DNA of 64,000 nucleotides, taken from positions 495,376-559,375 of the forward strand of contig NZ_AZSJ01000007.1 in assembly GCF_000516555.1 (NCBI RefSeq), read 5' to 3'. The stretch is from Afipia sp. P52-10 (GTDB taxonomy: Bacteria > Pseudomonadota > Alphaproteobacteria > Rhizobiales > Xanthobacteraceae). This document shows positions 9,568 to 20,800 of this stretch, one piece after another (within the stretch, counting starts at the first letter, position 1; every line of letters begins with the position of its first letter). The notes beneath the pieces were generated by a model, which had not been told where the DNA came from, ran no database searches, and saw only the letters and a list, made by a program, of their open reading frames with translations. The translations under genes were made by a program, and so were the position numbers.

Positions 9568-12500
9568 ATGAGCGTCTCTGAACCATTTATCCGCAGGCCG
9601 ATTGCGACCTCGTTGCTCGGCATTGCGCTGATGATCGCCGGCGCCCTCGGCTATTGGGCGCTGCCGGTCTCGTCGCTGCCGCAGGTCGACTTCCCGACGG
9701 TGCAGGTGACGACGCGGCTGCCTGGCGCGAGCCCGGACGTCACAGCGTCGCTGATCACTGCGCCGCTGGAACGGCAGCTCGGCCAGATCCCTGCGTTGAC
9801 GATGATGACGTCGACCAGTTCCTACGGCCTCAGCCAGATTTCGCTGCAATTCGATCTCAACCGCGATATCGATGGCGCGACGCAGGATGTGCAGGCCGCG
9901 ATCAACGCAGCGGCCGGCGTTCTGCCGCGAACGCTGCCGTATCCGCCGACCTATGCGAAGGTCAATCCGGCGGACGCGCCGGTGATGACGCTCGCGCTGA
10001 CGTCGGACACAGTGTCGATCCGCAGCATGAGCGACATCGCCGATACGCTGATCGCCCAGCGTCTCAGTCAGATCGCGGGCGTCGGGCGCGTCACCATCCT
10101 CGGCAGTTTGAAACCCGCAGTGCGGGTCCAGGCCGATCTCGCGCGGATGGCTGCCTACGGCATCTCGATGGAGGATCTCCGCGCAGTGATCGCCGGCGCC
10201 AACGTTTCGGGACCGAAAGGATCGTTGGACGGCGCCCAGCAGGCTTACAGTATCACCGCCAATGATCAGATTACGTCGGCAGATGCCTACAAGCCGATCG
10301 TCGTCGCCTACGTCAACAATGCGCCAGTGACGGTCGGCGATATCGCCCAGATCGTTGACGGCCTCGAGAACGACAAGACGGCGGCGACCTATCAGGGCAC
10401 GCCGGCGGTGGTGCTCGACATCCAGCGCCAGCCGGGCGCCAACGTCATCGACGTGGTCAAGCAGATCAACGCCGAAATTCCGCGCCTGCAACGTTCGCTG
10501 CCGGCGGCCGTGAAGGTCACGGTGGTCGCCGACCGCACCAACACCATCCGCGCTTCGGTTCGCGACGTGCAGTTCACGCTGGTTCTCAGCGTGGTCCTCG
10601 TCGTCCTCGTGGTTCTGCTGTTCCTGCGCTCGGTGCGGGCGACGATCATCGCTGGTGTCGCGCTGCCGCTGTCGCTAGTCACGAGCTTCGGGGTGATGTG
10701 GTTTGCCGGCTTCAGCCTCGACAATCTCTCCTTGATGGCGCTGACGATCGGCACCGGCTTCGTCGTCGACGATGCGATCGTCATGATCGAGAACATCGTC
10801 CGCCATATGGAGAAGGGTGAAAGCGCGATGGATGCCGCGCTGAAGGGCGCCAGCGAGATCGGCTTCACCGTGATCTCGCTGACGGTCTCACTGATCGCCG
10901 TCTTCATACCGCTTTTGTTCATGACCGGCCTGGTCGGCCGCATGTTCCGCGAATTCGCGCTGACGCTGACGATCGCCGTCATCACCTCCGCCGTCGTGTC
11001 GCTGACGCTAACGCCGATGATGTGTTCACGCATCCTGCGCCACGGCGAGCACGACCAGCCATCGGCGCTGCCCGGAATGGCCCTGGTCAGCGGCTGGATC
11101 GACTGGACCGTCGAGGCCTATCACCGCTCGCTGCTCTGGGTGCTTGAGCGCCAGCGGGCGACGCTGTGGGTGACGTTCGCGACCATCGTCGCCACGGTCG
11201 CTCTTTACGCGGTCGCGCCGAAGGGCTTCCTGCCGCTGCAGGATTCCGGATCGATCGTTGCCATTACCGAAGCAGGACCGGATGTCTCCTTCGCCGAGAT
11301 GCAGACGCGCCAGAAAGCCGTCGCCGATGCCCTGAAGCAGGACGGCGACGTCGAGGGTGTGGTGTCCGTGGTGGGCGCGGGCCCAGTGAATGCGACGCCG
11401 AATACCGGCCGCATCGTCGTGACGTTGAAGCCGCGCAACCAGCGGCATGACCCGATCGACCAGGTGATCGACCGCTTCAAGCAGCATGTTGCTGGCGTGC
11501 CCGGCATGCGCGTCTATTTCCAGCCGCTGCAGGACATCCAGATCAGCACGCGGTCCAGCCGCTCGCAATATCAGTACACGCTGACGAGCGCGAACCGGAC
11601 CGAGCTGATGGAATGGACGGACAAGCTGATCGACGAGTTGCAGAAGGACCCGCTGTTCCGGGATGTCTCGTCCGAGAATCAGGAGGGCGGCCTGCGCGCG
11701 GCAATCCGCGTCAACCGCGAGCGGGCGGGGCAGTTGGGCGTCTCGATGCAGGCGGTCAACGACACGCTGAACGATGCGTTTGGACAACGGCAGATTTCAA
11801 CCATCTACGGACAAGCCAATCAGTACCGCGTGGTACTCGAGGCAATGCCCGAGTTCCAGCGCGATCCCTCGGTGCTGTCGAAGCTGTATGTTCCCGGCGC
11901 CGGCGACGCGCAGGTGCCGATCGCCGCTGTCGCGACGATCGAGCGGACCACCGCTCCCCTGGCGCTGTCCAACCAGGCGCAATTCCCGGCGGTGACGTTG
12001 AGCTTCAATCTCGCGCCCGATGCCGCGCTCGGGCAGGCGGTGGATGCGGTGGCCCGCGCCGAGCAGCGGATCGGCATGCCGGGATCGATCATCGGCGTCT
12101 ATTCGGGCGACGCGGCCGAGTTCGCCCGCTCGTTAAGCGGCCAGCCATGGCTGATCCTGGCGGCAATCGTCACGATCTACATCGTCCTCGGCGTGCTGTA
12201 TGAGAGCTATATCCACCCGATCACGATTCTCTCAACGCTGCCGTCGGCGGGTGTTGGAGCCATTCTCGCGCTGATGCTGGTGGGCGAGGATCTGTCGGTC
12301 ATCGGCTTGATCGGCATCATTCTCTTGATGGGCATCGTCAAGAAGAACGCGATCATGATGATCGACTTCGCGTTGGAGGCGGAGCGGCATCAGGGCATGG
12401 CGCCGGAGGCGGCGATCGTGCAGGCGGCAATCTTGCGTTTCCGCCCGATCATGATGACGACGATGGCGGCGCTGTTTGGTGCGCTGCCGTTGGCGATCGA

Positions 12501-12699
12501 AAGCGGTACCGGATCGGAGCTGCGGTTTCCGCTCGGCGTCTCGATCATCGGCGGCCTGCTGCTGAGCCAATTGTTGACGCTTTATACGACGCCCGTGATC
12601 TACCTCGCGCTTGACCGCTTCAACCGCAGGCTCGAGCCGCGAGTCTCCCCGCTGATCTCCCAGCCACCTGCGTCCGAGGCGCCAGAGGCCAAACCATGA
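9568..12699 (+). CDS. RND multidrug efflux permease, MdtB-like
   Basis: This 1043-residue inner-membrane proton/drug antiporter belongs to the HAE-1 RND family. The N-terminal SEPFIRRPIATSLLGIALMI is characteristic of MdtB/MdtC pumps. The membrane-embedded acidic pair of the proton relay is visible in GFVVDDAIVMIENIV (about 410-425), and the TM10 lysine is in MGIVKKNAIMMIDFALE. Both large periplasmic porter loops are present and full length. Two non-identical pumps in tandem suggest an MdtB2C-type heterotrimer rather than an AcrB homotrimer. Its end overlaps the next gene by 4 bases (ATGA at 12696-12699). Confidence 0.95.
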   Translation: MSVSEPFIRRPIATSLLGIALMIAGALGYWALPVSSLPQVDFPTVQVTTRLPGASPDVTASLITAPLERQLGQIPALTMMTSTSSYGLSQISLQFDLNRDIDGATQDVQAAINAAAGVLPRTLPYPPTYAKVNPADAPVMTLALTSDTVSIRSMSDIADTLIAQRLSQIAGVGRVTILGSLKPAVRVQADLARMAAYGISMEDLRAVIAGANVSGPKGSLDGAQQAYSITANDQITSADAYKPIVVAYVNNAPVTVGDIAQIVDGLENDKTAATYQGTPAVVLDIQRQPGANVIDVVKQINAEIPRLQRSLPAAVKVTVVADRTNTIRASVRDVQFTLVLSVVLVVLVVLLFLRSVRATIIAGVALPLSLVTSFGVMWFAGFSLDNLSLMALTIGTGFVVDDAIVMIENIVRHMEKGESAMDAALKGASEIGFTVISLTVSLIAVFIPLLFMTGLVGRMFREFALTLTIAVITSAVVSLTLTPMMCSRILRHGEHDQPSALPGMALVSGWIDWTVEAYHRSLLWVLERQRATLWVTFATIVATVALYAVAPKGFLPLQDSGSIVAITEAGPDVSFAEMQTRQKAVADALKQDGDVEGVVSVVGAGPVNATPNTGRIVVTLKPRNQRHDPIDQVIDRFKQHVAGVPGMRVYFQPLQDIQISTRSSRSQYQYTLTSANRTELMEWTDKLIDELQKDPLFRDVSSENQEGGLRAAIRVNRERAGQLGVSMQAVNDTLNDAFGQRQISTIYGQANQYRVVLEAMPEFQRDPSVLSKLYVPGAGDAQVPIAAVATIERTTAPLALSNQAQFPAVTLSFNLAPDAALGQAVDAVARAEQRIGMPGSIIGVYSGDAAEFARSLSGQPWLILAAIVTIYIVLGVLYESYIHPITILSTLPSAGVGAILALMLVGEDLSVIGLIGIILLMGIVKKNAIMMIDFALEAERHQGMAPEAAIVQAAILRFRPIMMTTMAALFGALPLAIESGTGSELRFPLGVSIIGGLLLSQLLTLYTTPVIYLALDRFNRRLEPRVSPLISQPPASEAPEAKP

Positions 12700-15600
12700 G
12701 CTCGTTCTCCGAGCCGTTCATTCTGCGGCCGGTCGGAACGATCCTGCTTGCGATCGGGCTGTTCCTGACCGGTGTGGTCGCGTACCTCGCGCTGCCGGTG
12801 GCGAGCGTTCCGAACATCGACTTTCCCGTTATCAGCGTGTCGGCGTCGCGCCCCGGTGCCGATCCGACTGTGATGGCGGCGACCGTTGCCGCGCCGCTGG
12901 AGCGGCGGCTGGGCGAAATCTCCGGCATCAATCAAATGACGTCGACGTCGTCGCTCGGCACGACACGAATATCGCTGCAGTTCTCGCTTGGCCGTGACAT
13001 CGATCGGGCGGCGCGGGACGTGCAGGCGGCGATCAATGCCTCGCTGTCGGACCTGCCGAGCGATCTGCCCTCGCTGCCGCGGTTCTGGAAAGCGAACCCG
13101 GCGGCGTCTCCTGTGCTAATCGTCGCGCTGACATCGAAGACGCTGTTGCCGAGCGCGCTCTACGATATCGCCGATACCGTGCTGGTGCAGCGCATCTCAC
13201 AAATTCGCGGCGTCGGCGAGGTCAACGTCAGCGGCGCGGAACAGCCGGCCGTGCGTATCCGTCTCAATCCGGGCGCACTCGCCAGCGCGGGAATTTCGAC
13301 CGATGTGGTGCGCCAGGCGATCGTCAACGCGAACTCGATTTCGCCGGTCGGGGCGTTCGAGAACGACCGTCAAAGCGAGACGATTTCGACCAATCGGCAG
13401 ATGCGCAATGCCGAAGAGTTCAAGGACATCGTCGTGCAGGTGGTCAACGGCAATGTCGTACGCCTGTCCGACATCGCCGATATTGAGGATTCGGTCCGCA
13501 ACACCCGTTCGGCGGCCTGGTTCAACAAGGAGCCATCGGTCCTTCTGACCATCACCAAGCAGAGCGACGCAAACGTCATCGACACCGTCGATCGCGTCAA
13601 GGCGCTGCTGCCCGAAATGAAGCAGTGGATTCCGGCCGGTGTCGAGCTCACGGTCTTTTCCGATCGCACCGAGACGATCCGTGCCAGTGTTCTCGATATG
13701 CAATTCACGCTGGTCGCGACCGCGATCCTGGTGATGATGGTGGTGTTCGTCTTCCTGCGGCGGCTGACGCCGACGATCGCGGCAGGCGTGTCGGTGCCGC
13801 TGGCGCTGGCCGGCACCTTCGCCGGCATGTGGCTGGCGGGATTTTCCATCAACAATCTGTCGTTGATGGCGTTGGTGATCTCTGTCGGCTTCGTCGTCGA
13901 CGACGCCATCGTCATGATCGAGAACATGTATCGCAACCTCGAGGAGGGAATGCCGCCGTTCCAGGCCGCGCGGGAAGGAGCGAAGCAGATCGGCTTCACC
14001 GTATTCGCCATCAGCTTGTCGCTGATCGCAGCCTTCACGCCGCTGATGTTCATGGAGGGCGTGGTCGGGCGCCTGTTCCGCGAATTTTCCGTGACGCTGG
14101 CCTTCGCCATCATCGTCTCCACCGTGGTCTCGCTGACGGTGACGCCGATGATTTGCGCGCATCACATCCGGGAGGGGTTGTCCGACCGGGAGAGCCGGCT
14201 CGATCGTCTGGTCGAGGGAATGCTGCAGCCGATCGTCCGCTGGTACGAGGGCACGCTGCGAACCGTATTACGGTTTCCGGTCCTCACCATGCTGATCTTC
14301 CTGGCCACCATTGCCGCCACCGTCACGCTCTATGTGAAAGTACAGAAGGGCTATTTCCCGAGCGACGACTCCGGCCTGATCATCGGTGGCACCCGCGCCT
14401 CGGCGGACGTGTCGTTCGCCAGCATGCTGACATTGCAGCAGCAGGTCGCCGACATCGTCTTGAGCGATCCCGCCGTCTACGCCCTTGGATCGTCACTCGG
14501 CGGCGGCGGTTTCGGCGGCGGTCAGAACCGGGGGCAGATGTTCATCGCGCTGAAGCCGATTGCCGAGCGCGACGGCAACGTCACGACGCAGCAGGTGATC
14601 GACCGCCTGCGCCGGAAATTGTTCCCGCTGCCGGGGATGCGCTTGTTCATGTTCGCGGCGCAGGACGTACGCACAGGCGCGCGCCAGAGCGATTCCGATT
14701 ATCAATTCTCGCTGGTCTCACCGGATCTCGACCTGCTGCAGAAGTGGGCGCCGATCGTCGCCAAGCGGCTGGAGACGGTGGAAGGCATCACCGATGTCTC
14801 CAGCGACCGCGATCCGGGCGGATTGCAACTGTCGCTGAAGATCGACCGGCAGGCCGCATCGAGCCTCGGCGTGCGCGTGCAGGACATCGACAATGCTCTG
14901 AATAATGCCTTTGCGCAGCGGCAGATTTCCACCATCTACACCCAGCGCAACCAGTATCGGGTGGTGCTCGAAGTCGATCCGGATCTGCAGCGCGATCCGT
15001 CCAACCTTGAGCGCATCTACGTTGCAGGCGCCAACGGCGCGCAGGTGCCACTGTCGGCCGTGGTACGCTACGAACGGGCGCTCTCGCCGCTGGCGGTCTA
15101 TCATCAGGGCCAGTTTCCGACGGTGACCGTCTCGTTTGCCACCGAGACCGACGTGCCGCTGCAGACGGCGACACAAAACATCCTGCAGGCGGTCGCCGAA
15201 CTGCATATGCCGGAGGGTATCCGGGCAGGGTTCGAAGGCAATGCGCGCGATTTCGGCTCAGCCTCTGCGCGACAGCCGCTTCTGATCCTTGGCGCACTGA
15301 TCGCGGTCTATATCGTTCTCGGCGTGCTCTACGAGAGCCTGCTGCATCCGTTGACGATCATCTCGACGTTGCCCTCGGCAGGCCTCGGCGCGCTGCTGGC
15401 GCTGCAGATCACCAACACGCAGCTGACGGTGATCGCCTTCATCGGCATTATCCTGCTGATCGGCATCGTCAAGAAGAACGGCATCATGATCGTCGATTTC
15501 GCCCTTGAAGGCGAACGCAAGCGCGGTCTCGATCCAGCCACCGCGATCCTGGAAGCAAGCGTGGTTCGCTTCCGGCCGATCCTGATGACGACCATGGCCG

Positions 15601-15803
15601 CATTGCTGGCGGCAGTGCCGCTCGTCGTCGCGACCGGCCCCGGCACCGAACTACGCCGGCCGTTGGGCATTACGATCATCGGCGGCCTGATCGTTTCGCA
15701 AATCCTCACGCTCTACACGACGCCGGTCGTCTACCTGCTGATGGACCGATTGAAACGCCGGCGCAGCGGTCGGCCGCAGCCCCAGATCGCGCCCGCCGAG
15801 TAG
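12696..15803 (+). CDS. RND multidrug efflux permease, MdtC-like
   Basis: This second RND pump of 1035 residues is homologous to but clearly different from the preceding one. It begins SSFSEPFILRPVGTILLAIG. The proton-relay pair is in GFVVDDAIVMIENMYRN and the TM10 lysine is in IGIVKKNGIMIVDFALEGE. A glycine-rich insert, SLGGGGFGGGQNRGQ, sits in the second porter domain. It is translationally coupled to the upstream pump by the 4-base overlap. Together with the lipoprotein and adaptor it forms a complete four-gene export system. Substrates cannot be read from sequence; for the MdtABC family they include bile salts, novobiocin and siderophores. Confidence 0.95.
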   Translation: MSSFSEPFILRPVGTILLAIGLFLTGVVAYLALPVASVPNIDFPVISVSASRPGADPTVMAATVAAPLERRLGEISGINQMTSTSSLGTTRISLQFSLGRDIDRAARDVQAAINASLSDLPSDLPSLPRFWKANPAASPVLIVALTSKTLLPSALYDIADTVLVQRISQIRGVGEVNVSGAEQPAVRIRLNPGALASAGISTDVVRQAIVNANSISPVGAFENDRQSETISTNRQMRNAEEFKDIVVQVVNGNVVRLSDIADIEDSVRNTRSAAWFNKEPSVLLTITKQSDANVIDTVDRVKALLPEMKQWIPAGVELTVFSDRTETIRASVLDMQFTLVATAILVMMVVFVFLRRLTPTIAAGVSVPLALAGTFAGMWLAGFSINNLSLMALVISVGFVVDDAIVMIENMYRNLEEGMPPFQAAREGAKQIGFTVFAISLSLIAAFTPLMFMEGVVGRLFREFSVTLAFAIIVSTVVSLTVTPMICAHHIREGLSDRESRLDRLVEGMLQPIVRWYEGTLRTVLRFPVLTMLIFLATIAATVTLYVKVQKGYFPSDDSGLIIGGTRASADVSFASMLTLQQQVADIVLSDPAVYALGSSLGGGGFGGGQNRGQMFIALKPIAERDGNVTTQQVIDRLRRKLFPLPGMRLFMFAAQDVRTGARQSDSDYQFSLVSPDLDLLQKWAPIVAKRLETVEGITDVSSDRDPGGLQLSLKIDRQAASSLGVRVQDIDNALNNAFAQRQISTIYTQRNQYRVVLEVDPDLQRDPSNLERIYVAGANGAQVPLSAVVRYERALSPLAVYHQGQFPTVTVSFATETDVPLQTATQNILQAVAELHMPEGIRAGFEGNARDFGSASARQPLLILGALIAVYIVLGVLYESLLHPLTIISTLPSAGLGALLALQITNTQLTVIAFIGIILLIGIVKKNGIMIVDFALEGERKRGLDPATAILEASVVRFRPILMTTMAALLAAVPLVVATGPGTELRRPLGITIIGGLIVSQILTLYTTPVVYLLMDRLKRRRSGRPQPQIAPAE

Positions 15804-15829
15804 GAGGTCGGGAACCTTGCGGTTCCATG
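15802..15829 (+). promoter_or_regulatory. Shine-Dalgarno separated from a start codon by a perfect hairpin
   Basis: A strong aggagg (15802-15807) overlaps the mdtC-like stop codon but is 19 bases from the ATG at 15827. Between them is a perfect 6-bp hairpin, ggaacc-ttgc-ggttcc (15811-15826), ending exactly at the ATG. Folding would shorten the effective spacing; alternatively the hairpin may damp translation. No T-run follows, so it is not an obvious terminator. Confidence 0.45.
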
Positions 15830-17812
15830 GGCGTTTGTCCGGTTATGGACGCGCCCAACAAGTTACCGCCCGGTCAGCCTGTCACCGAAAGCGGAGAAAA
15901 GCTGCCCGACCCGCCGCCTGAATTCTCCCAACCACCTGACCCCACCGATATCGAGTCGCGCGAGGCATTCGAACAGCTCCGCCGCCGCTATCTGCTCGGA
16001 CGATTCTGGCTGAGCGCGAAGGGTTTCTGGGGCCGCAACGGCGCGCCTCTGGCGTGGGTGTTGAGCGGCGGGCTGCTGCTTCTGATCGTGGTCAATCTTT
16101 GCATTCAGTATGGCATCAACGTCTGGAACCGGCACATCTTCGATGCGCTCGAGAAGAAAGACTCGGCCACGGTCTTCCACCTGATCGCGATCTTCGTGCC
16201 GCTGGCGGCGGGAAGCATCGCGCTGAGCGTCGCACTGGTGTATGCGCGCATGACCATCCAACGCCGGTGGCGGGCCTGGCTCAACACCGCAGTGGTTGAT
16301 CGATGGCTGACGAGCGGGCGTTACTACCAGCTCAATCTTGTCAGCGGCGATCACAAGAATCCCGAATTCCGAATTGCTGACGATCTTCGCGTCGCGACCG
16401 ACGCGCCGGTCGATTTCGCCGCGGGCGTTACCTCGGCATTCCTGTCGGCGACGACGTTCATCGTCGTGCTCTGGACCATCGGTGGCGCGCTGACGCTGAC
16501 GATCGGCGGCAGCACGGTTACCGTGCCGGGCTTCCTGGTCATCGCCGCAGTGCTCTATGCGGCGGTCGCCAGCACGGCGATGTTGTGGATCGGCAAGAAC
16601 TTCGTCGTCGTCTCGGAGGATAAAAACCAGGCGGAGGCCGAGTACCGGTACGCGCTGACGCGCATCCGCGAGAACGGTGAGAGCATCGCCTTGCTCGGCG
16701 GCGAAGACGAGGAGCGTGCGGGAATCGATCGGTCATTCGGCAGTGTGCTGAGGCAGTGGGCCAGGATCTGCGGACAGCACATGCGCACGACGATCGTTTC
16801 GCAAGGCTCCAGCGTCATCGCGCCTGCCATTCCCATCCTGCTTGCGGCACCGAAGTATCTCGACGGCAGCATGACGCTTGGCCAGGTGATGCAGGCGGCT
16901 TCCGCCTTTACCATCGTGCAGAGCGCGTTTGGCTGGCTAGTGGACAATTATCCGCGTCTTGCGGAATGGACCGCCGGTGCCCGGCGCATTGCATCGCTGA
17001 TGGTCTCGCTCGACGCGCTGGAGCGGGCGGAGTCAGGCGAGGGGACCGGACGCATCGAGCGCGGCGAGACCGAATACGCGCTGCGCCTCAACGATCTTTC
17101 AGTCACGCTCGACGACGGGACCGCGGTGGTCAACGAGGCCGAGGTTGCGATCGAGCCCGGCGAGCGTGTGCTGGTGGCGGGCGAGTCCGGCACCGGCAAG
17201 AGCACGCTGGTTCGCGCCATTGCCGGTCTCTGGCCCTGGGGCGACGGCAGCGTCGAATTTCAGAAGAACGGCCGCGTCTTCATGCTGCCGCAGAAGCCTT
17301 ATGTGCCCGCGGGGACATTGCGGCGCGCGGTCACGTATCCGGCGCCGGCTGAGGATTGGGACGAGCAGCAGGTCGGCGAAGCGCTCGAGAAGGTCGGGCT
17401 TGGCCATCTGAAGGAGCGGATCGAGGAGGAGGCTCCCTGGGATCAGACGTTGTCAGGCGGCGAAAAGCAGCGGCTCGCTTTCGCCCGGCTGCTGTTGCAT
17501 CAGCCGGATATCATCGTCCTCGACGAGGCAACGTCTGCGCTCGATCCGCCGAGCCAGGACGCGATCATGACGCTGATCAATCAGGAGCTGAAGCAGGCGA
17601 CCGTGGTCAGCGTGGCACATCGGCCGGAGCTCGAAGCCTTCCACAGCCGCAAGATCATTCTCGAACGCCGCAAAGATGGAGCTCGGCTGGTCAGCGACAT
17701 CGATCTGATCAAACGGCCTGGCCGGCGGCGGCTGATCAATCGCTGGCTGCGGCGGCCTCCGCCGCGGCGTGAAGCCACCGGTCAGGCAAACGACAAGCGT
17801 CAGCGCGCCTGA
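15827..17812 (+). CDS. ABC transporter, SbmA/BacA-YddA type fused permease-ATPase
   Basis: This 661-residue half-transporter has an N-terminal SbmA/BacA-like membrane domain (ABC_membrane_2 type, about residues 60-370) fused to an ABC ATPase. It resembles YddA of E. coli and Rv1819c. Walker A is GESGTGKST, the signature is TLSGGEKQR and Walker B is IIVLDEATSALD. Several membrane helices are visible, for example LAWVLSGGLLLLIVVNLCIQ. The N-terminus is Pro-rich. The start is uncertain: the ATG at 15827 has a distant Shine-Dalgarno, and the ATG at 15845 (MDAPNKLPPG) has none. It lies 23 bases after the RND genes and is probably co-transcribed. Relatives take up or export peptides, vitamin B12 or very-long-chain acyl groups; the substrate here is unknown. 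Confidence 0.88.
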   Translation: MGVCPVMDAPNKLPPGQPVTESGEKLPDPPPEFSQPPDPTDIESREAFEQLRRRYLLGRFWLSAKGFWGRNGAPLAWVLSGGLLLLIVVNLCIQYGINVWNRHIFDALEKKDSATVFHLIAIFVPLAAGSIALSVALVYARMTIQRRWRAWLNTAVVDRWLTSGRYYQLNLVSGDHKNPEFRIADDLRVATDAPVDFAAGVTSAFLSATTFIVVLWTIGGALTLTIGGSTVTVPGFLVIAAVLYAAVASTAMLWIGKNFVVVSEDKNQAEAEYRYALTRIRENGESIALLGGEDEERAGIDRSFGSVLRQWARICGQHMRTTIVSQGSSVIAPAIPILLAAPKYLDGSMTLGQVMQAASAFTIVQSAFGWLVDNYPRLAEWTAGARRIASLMVSLDALERAESGEGTGRIERGETEYALRLNDLSVTLDDGTAVVNEAEVAIEPGERVLVAGESGTGKSTLVRAIAGLWPWGDGSVEFQKNGRVFMLPQKPYVPAGTLRRAVTYPAPAEDWDEQQVGEALEKVGLGHLKERIEEEAPWDQTLSGGEKQRLAFARLLLHQPDIIVLDEATSALDPPSQDAIMTLINQELKQATVVSVAHRPELEAFHSRKIILERRKDGARLVSDIDLIKRPGRRRLINRWLRRPPPRREATGQANDKRQRA

Positions 17813-17818
17813 GGGGCG

Positions 17819-20800
17819 TCACCACGCGTCGACGTAGCGCCGCGGCCCGCTGTCGCGCCGGGTCGGGCAGGCGTTCAGCCCCTGCACGAGCCAGCGCCGC
17901 GTATCGGCGGGGTCGATCACTGCATCGACGCGCAGGTATGTCGCGTGCTCAACCGCCTTGCCGTCGGCGTAAAGCCGCGCGAGCTGCGTGTCGTAGATGG
18001 CGCGACGTTTCACCGGGTCCGGCTCGGCGTTCATCTCGTTGCGGTAGGCGAGATTGACGGCACCCTCCAGGCCCATGCCGCCGAATTCGCCGGTCGGCCA
18101 GGACACGGTGAACATCGGGTCTTCCATCGAGCCCGCGGTCATGGCGATGCCGCCGAGCCCATAGCATTTGCGCAGCACCACGCTGAACAGCGGTACGCCG
18201 AGTTTGCGGGCGGCGATGAAGAGACGCGACGTCTTGCGCACCGCCGCCTGCGCCTCGCTTTCCAGACCCACCATGAATCCCGGATTGTCGACGAGGCTCA
18301 GCACCGGAATGTTGAAGCCGTCGCACAGCTGCAGGAAGCGAGCCGCCTTATCAGAGCCATCGCAGTCGATGGCGCCGCCGAGAAAGCGATTGTCGTTGGC
18401 CATCACGCCGACGGGACGTCCTTCGATGCGAATGAAGCCGGTGATCAGGCCGACTGCGAAATCCTTGCGCAGTTCCAGGAACGTTCCTGTATCGGCGAGC
18501 GTCTCGATCACCGGCCGCACGTCGTAGACACGCAGGCGGTTCTCCGGCACGCATCGGCGCAACAGCCGCTGGTCGGCGCAGGTCCATTCCGTCAGACGGC
18601 CTTGGAAATATCCCAGCGCCTGCTTGGCGATACGCGTCGCGTCGGCCTCGTCCTCGGCCACGATATCGACGACGCCGTTAGCCTTTTGCACGCGCAGAGG
18701 GCCGATCTCGGTGGGCTTGAACACGCCCATGCCGCCGCCCTCAATCATCGCAGGGCCCGCCATGCCGATGTTGGAGTCCTTGGTCGCGATCAGGATCTCC
18801 GACATGCCGGCGATCGATGCATTGCCGGCGAAGCAGTAGCGAGACACGACGGCGATCTTCGGGACCTCGCCGGACAACCGTGCATAAGCTGAAAAGCTAT
18901 GCGTGCCGCCGAACCGTCCCGGCTGTTCGCCGGGTCGTCCGCCGCCACCTTCGCAGAACCAGACGATCGGCAGCTTCTGCTCGTAGGCGATGTTGAGGAT
19001 GCGGTCGGTCTTTAGGTGATTGACGTTGCCCTGGGTACCCGCGAACACCGTATAATCATAGGAGACGGCCACGCAGGCAGCCTTCTCGGGAGCAAACAGC
19101 GCACCGTTGACGCTGCCGACGCCACAGATCATGCCATCGGCCGGACTCATCGCTTTCAATTCGTCCAGTGTGCGGCGGTGCCGCTGGTTGGCCAATGCAA
19201 ACGCGCCGTATTCGATGAACGACCCGGGATCGACCAGATCGTCGATGTTCTCCCGCGCGGTCCGTTGATTGGTCTTGCGGCGGATGGCGACCGCTTGCGG
19301 CCGCGCTTCGTCGCGGGTGATGCGCCAGCGCTCGAGGACTTCCGCCAGATCCGGTCGGATATAATCGAGATCGACATCCTCGCCGGCGGTGGTGTCCGCG
19401 CCGCTGACGTCCTCGGGAGCGATGAACACCAACGGCTGGTCCGTCAACACCACGTCGCCGGTCGTCGCGCTGATCTTGACCACGCGTCCCGATTCCGTTG
19501 CCGTGACGACATGCTCCATTTTCATTGCTTCAAGGATCAGGAGCTGCTGACCGGCTCGGACCAGGTCGCCTACTTTGACGTCGACCGGACCGACCGTCGA
19601 TTGCAGCGGGGCCACGACGGCAACCGCGCCCTCGACCGTCTCGACCGGTTGCGACACTGCCGCCGCAGCGTCGCCGTCGACCGCGCGGGATGGCAGAGTC
19701 TTGGCGACATCGAGCAGTTCGGCCGTGTTGCTCTCGATGAATCGGGTCGTTGCCGTGCCGTCGATCACCGCCGGGTTGACGAGGATCGCCCGCAGCAGGC
19801 CGGCATTGGTATCGACGCCGACAATGCGGAATTCAGCCAAGGCGCGGTTGGTGCGCGCGCAGGCTTCCGGGAACGTCGCGCCACGGGCAATCACCTTGGC
19901 GAGCAGGGAGTCGTAGTTCGGACTGGTCGTATAGCCGGAATAGCCATAGCCATCGACGCGAAGGCCGGGGCCGGTCGGCGGCTCGTAGGTCACGATGACG
20001 CCGCCCGACGGCAGCACTTTGCCATCCGCCGACAGCTTCTCCAGGCAGACGCGAGCCTGCACGGCAAAGCCGCGCGCCGGCGGCGTTTGCGTCAGGCCAA
20101 ACGCAGACAGCGTCTTGCCTGCTGCAAGTTCAAACTGCGTGCGAACGAGATCAACCCCCGTCACCTCTTCAGTAATCGTGTGCTCCACTTGCAAACGGGC
20201 ATTGGTCTCGATGAACGCGAAGTCGCCGCTCGCGGCATCCAGCAGGAACTCCACCGTGCCGACGCTGCGATAGGCGACCGCCTCACACAGCTTGACCGAC
20301 GCGGCATGCAGCTGCTTCCGCACGGCCTCGTCGAGGTTCGGAGCAGGCGCAATCTCGACAATCTTCTGGTTGCGCCGCTGCAGGCTGCAATCGCGCTCGC
20401 CGACGGCCACTACATGGCTGCCGTCACCTGCGACCTGCACCTCGATATGCCGCGCCTTCTCGATCAGTCGTTCCGCATAGACCGCGTTGTTGCCGAACGC
20501 CGCCTGTGCCTCGCGCTGGCAGGCCGCGAACGCAGCCTCGATCTCGCCGGCGTCGCGGACGATGCGCATGCCGCGGCCGCCGCCGCCGGCGATCGCCTTG
20601 ATCATCATCGCCGCGCCCTTCGGCAGCCCGCCGAAGAACGCCTTGATGTGATCGAGATCGGCGACGCCGCCGGTGCCGGTGACGATCGGTATACCGACGG
20701 CCTCGGCTAGCGTCCGTGCCTTGCCCTTATCACCAAAAGTTTCCAGCACCTCCGGCGATGGGCCGATGAAGACGAGGCCTGCATCCACGCAGGCGCGGGC

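Noticed and set aside
8290-10491. 733-codon antisense frame across the RND adaptor and first pump
   Set aside because: It is antisense to clearly conserved genes; the predicted protein is low-complexity Arg/His/Asp-rich. Long antisense frames arise from GC bias.
19016-20710. 564-codon antisense frame inside the acyl-CoA carboxylase gene
   Set aside because: The carboxylase has all catalytic motifs in frame; the antisense product is Arg/Asp/His-rich noise.
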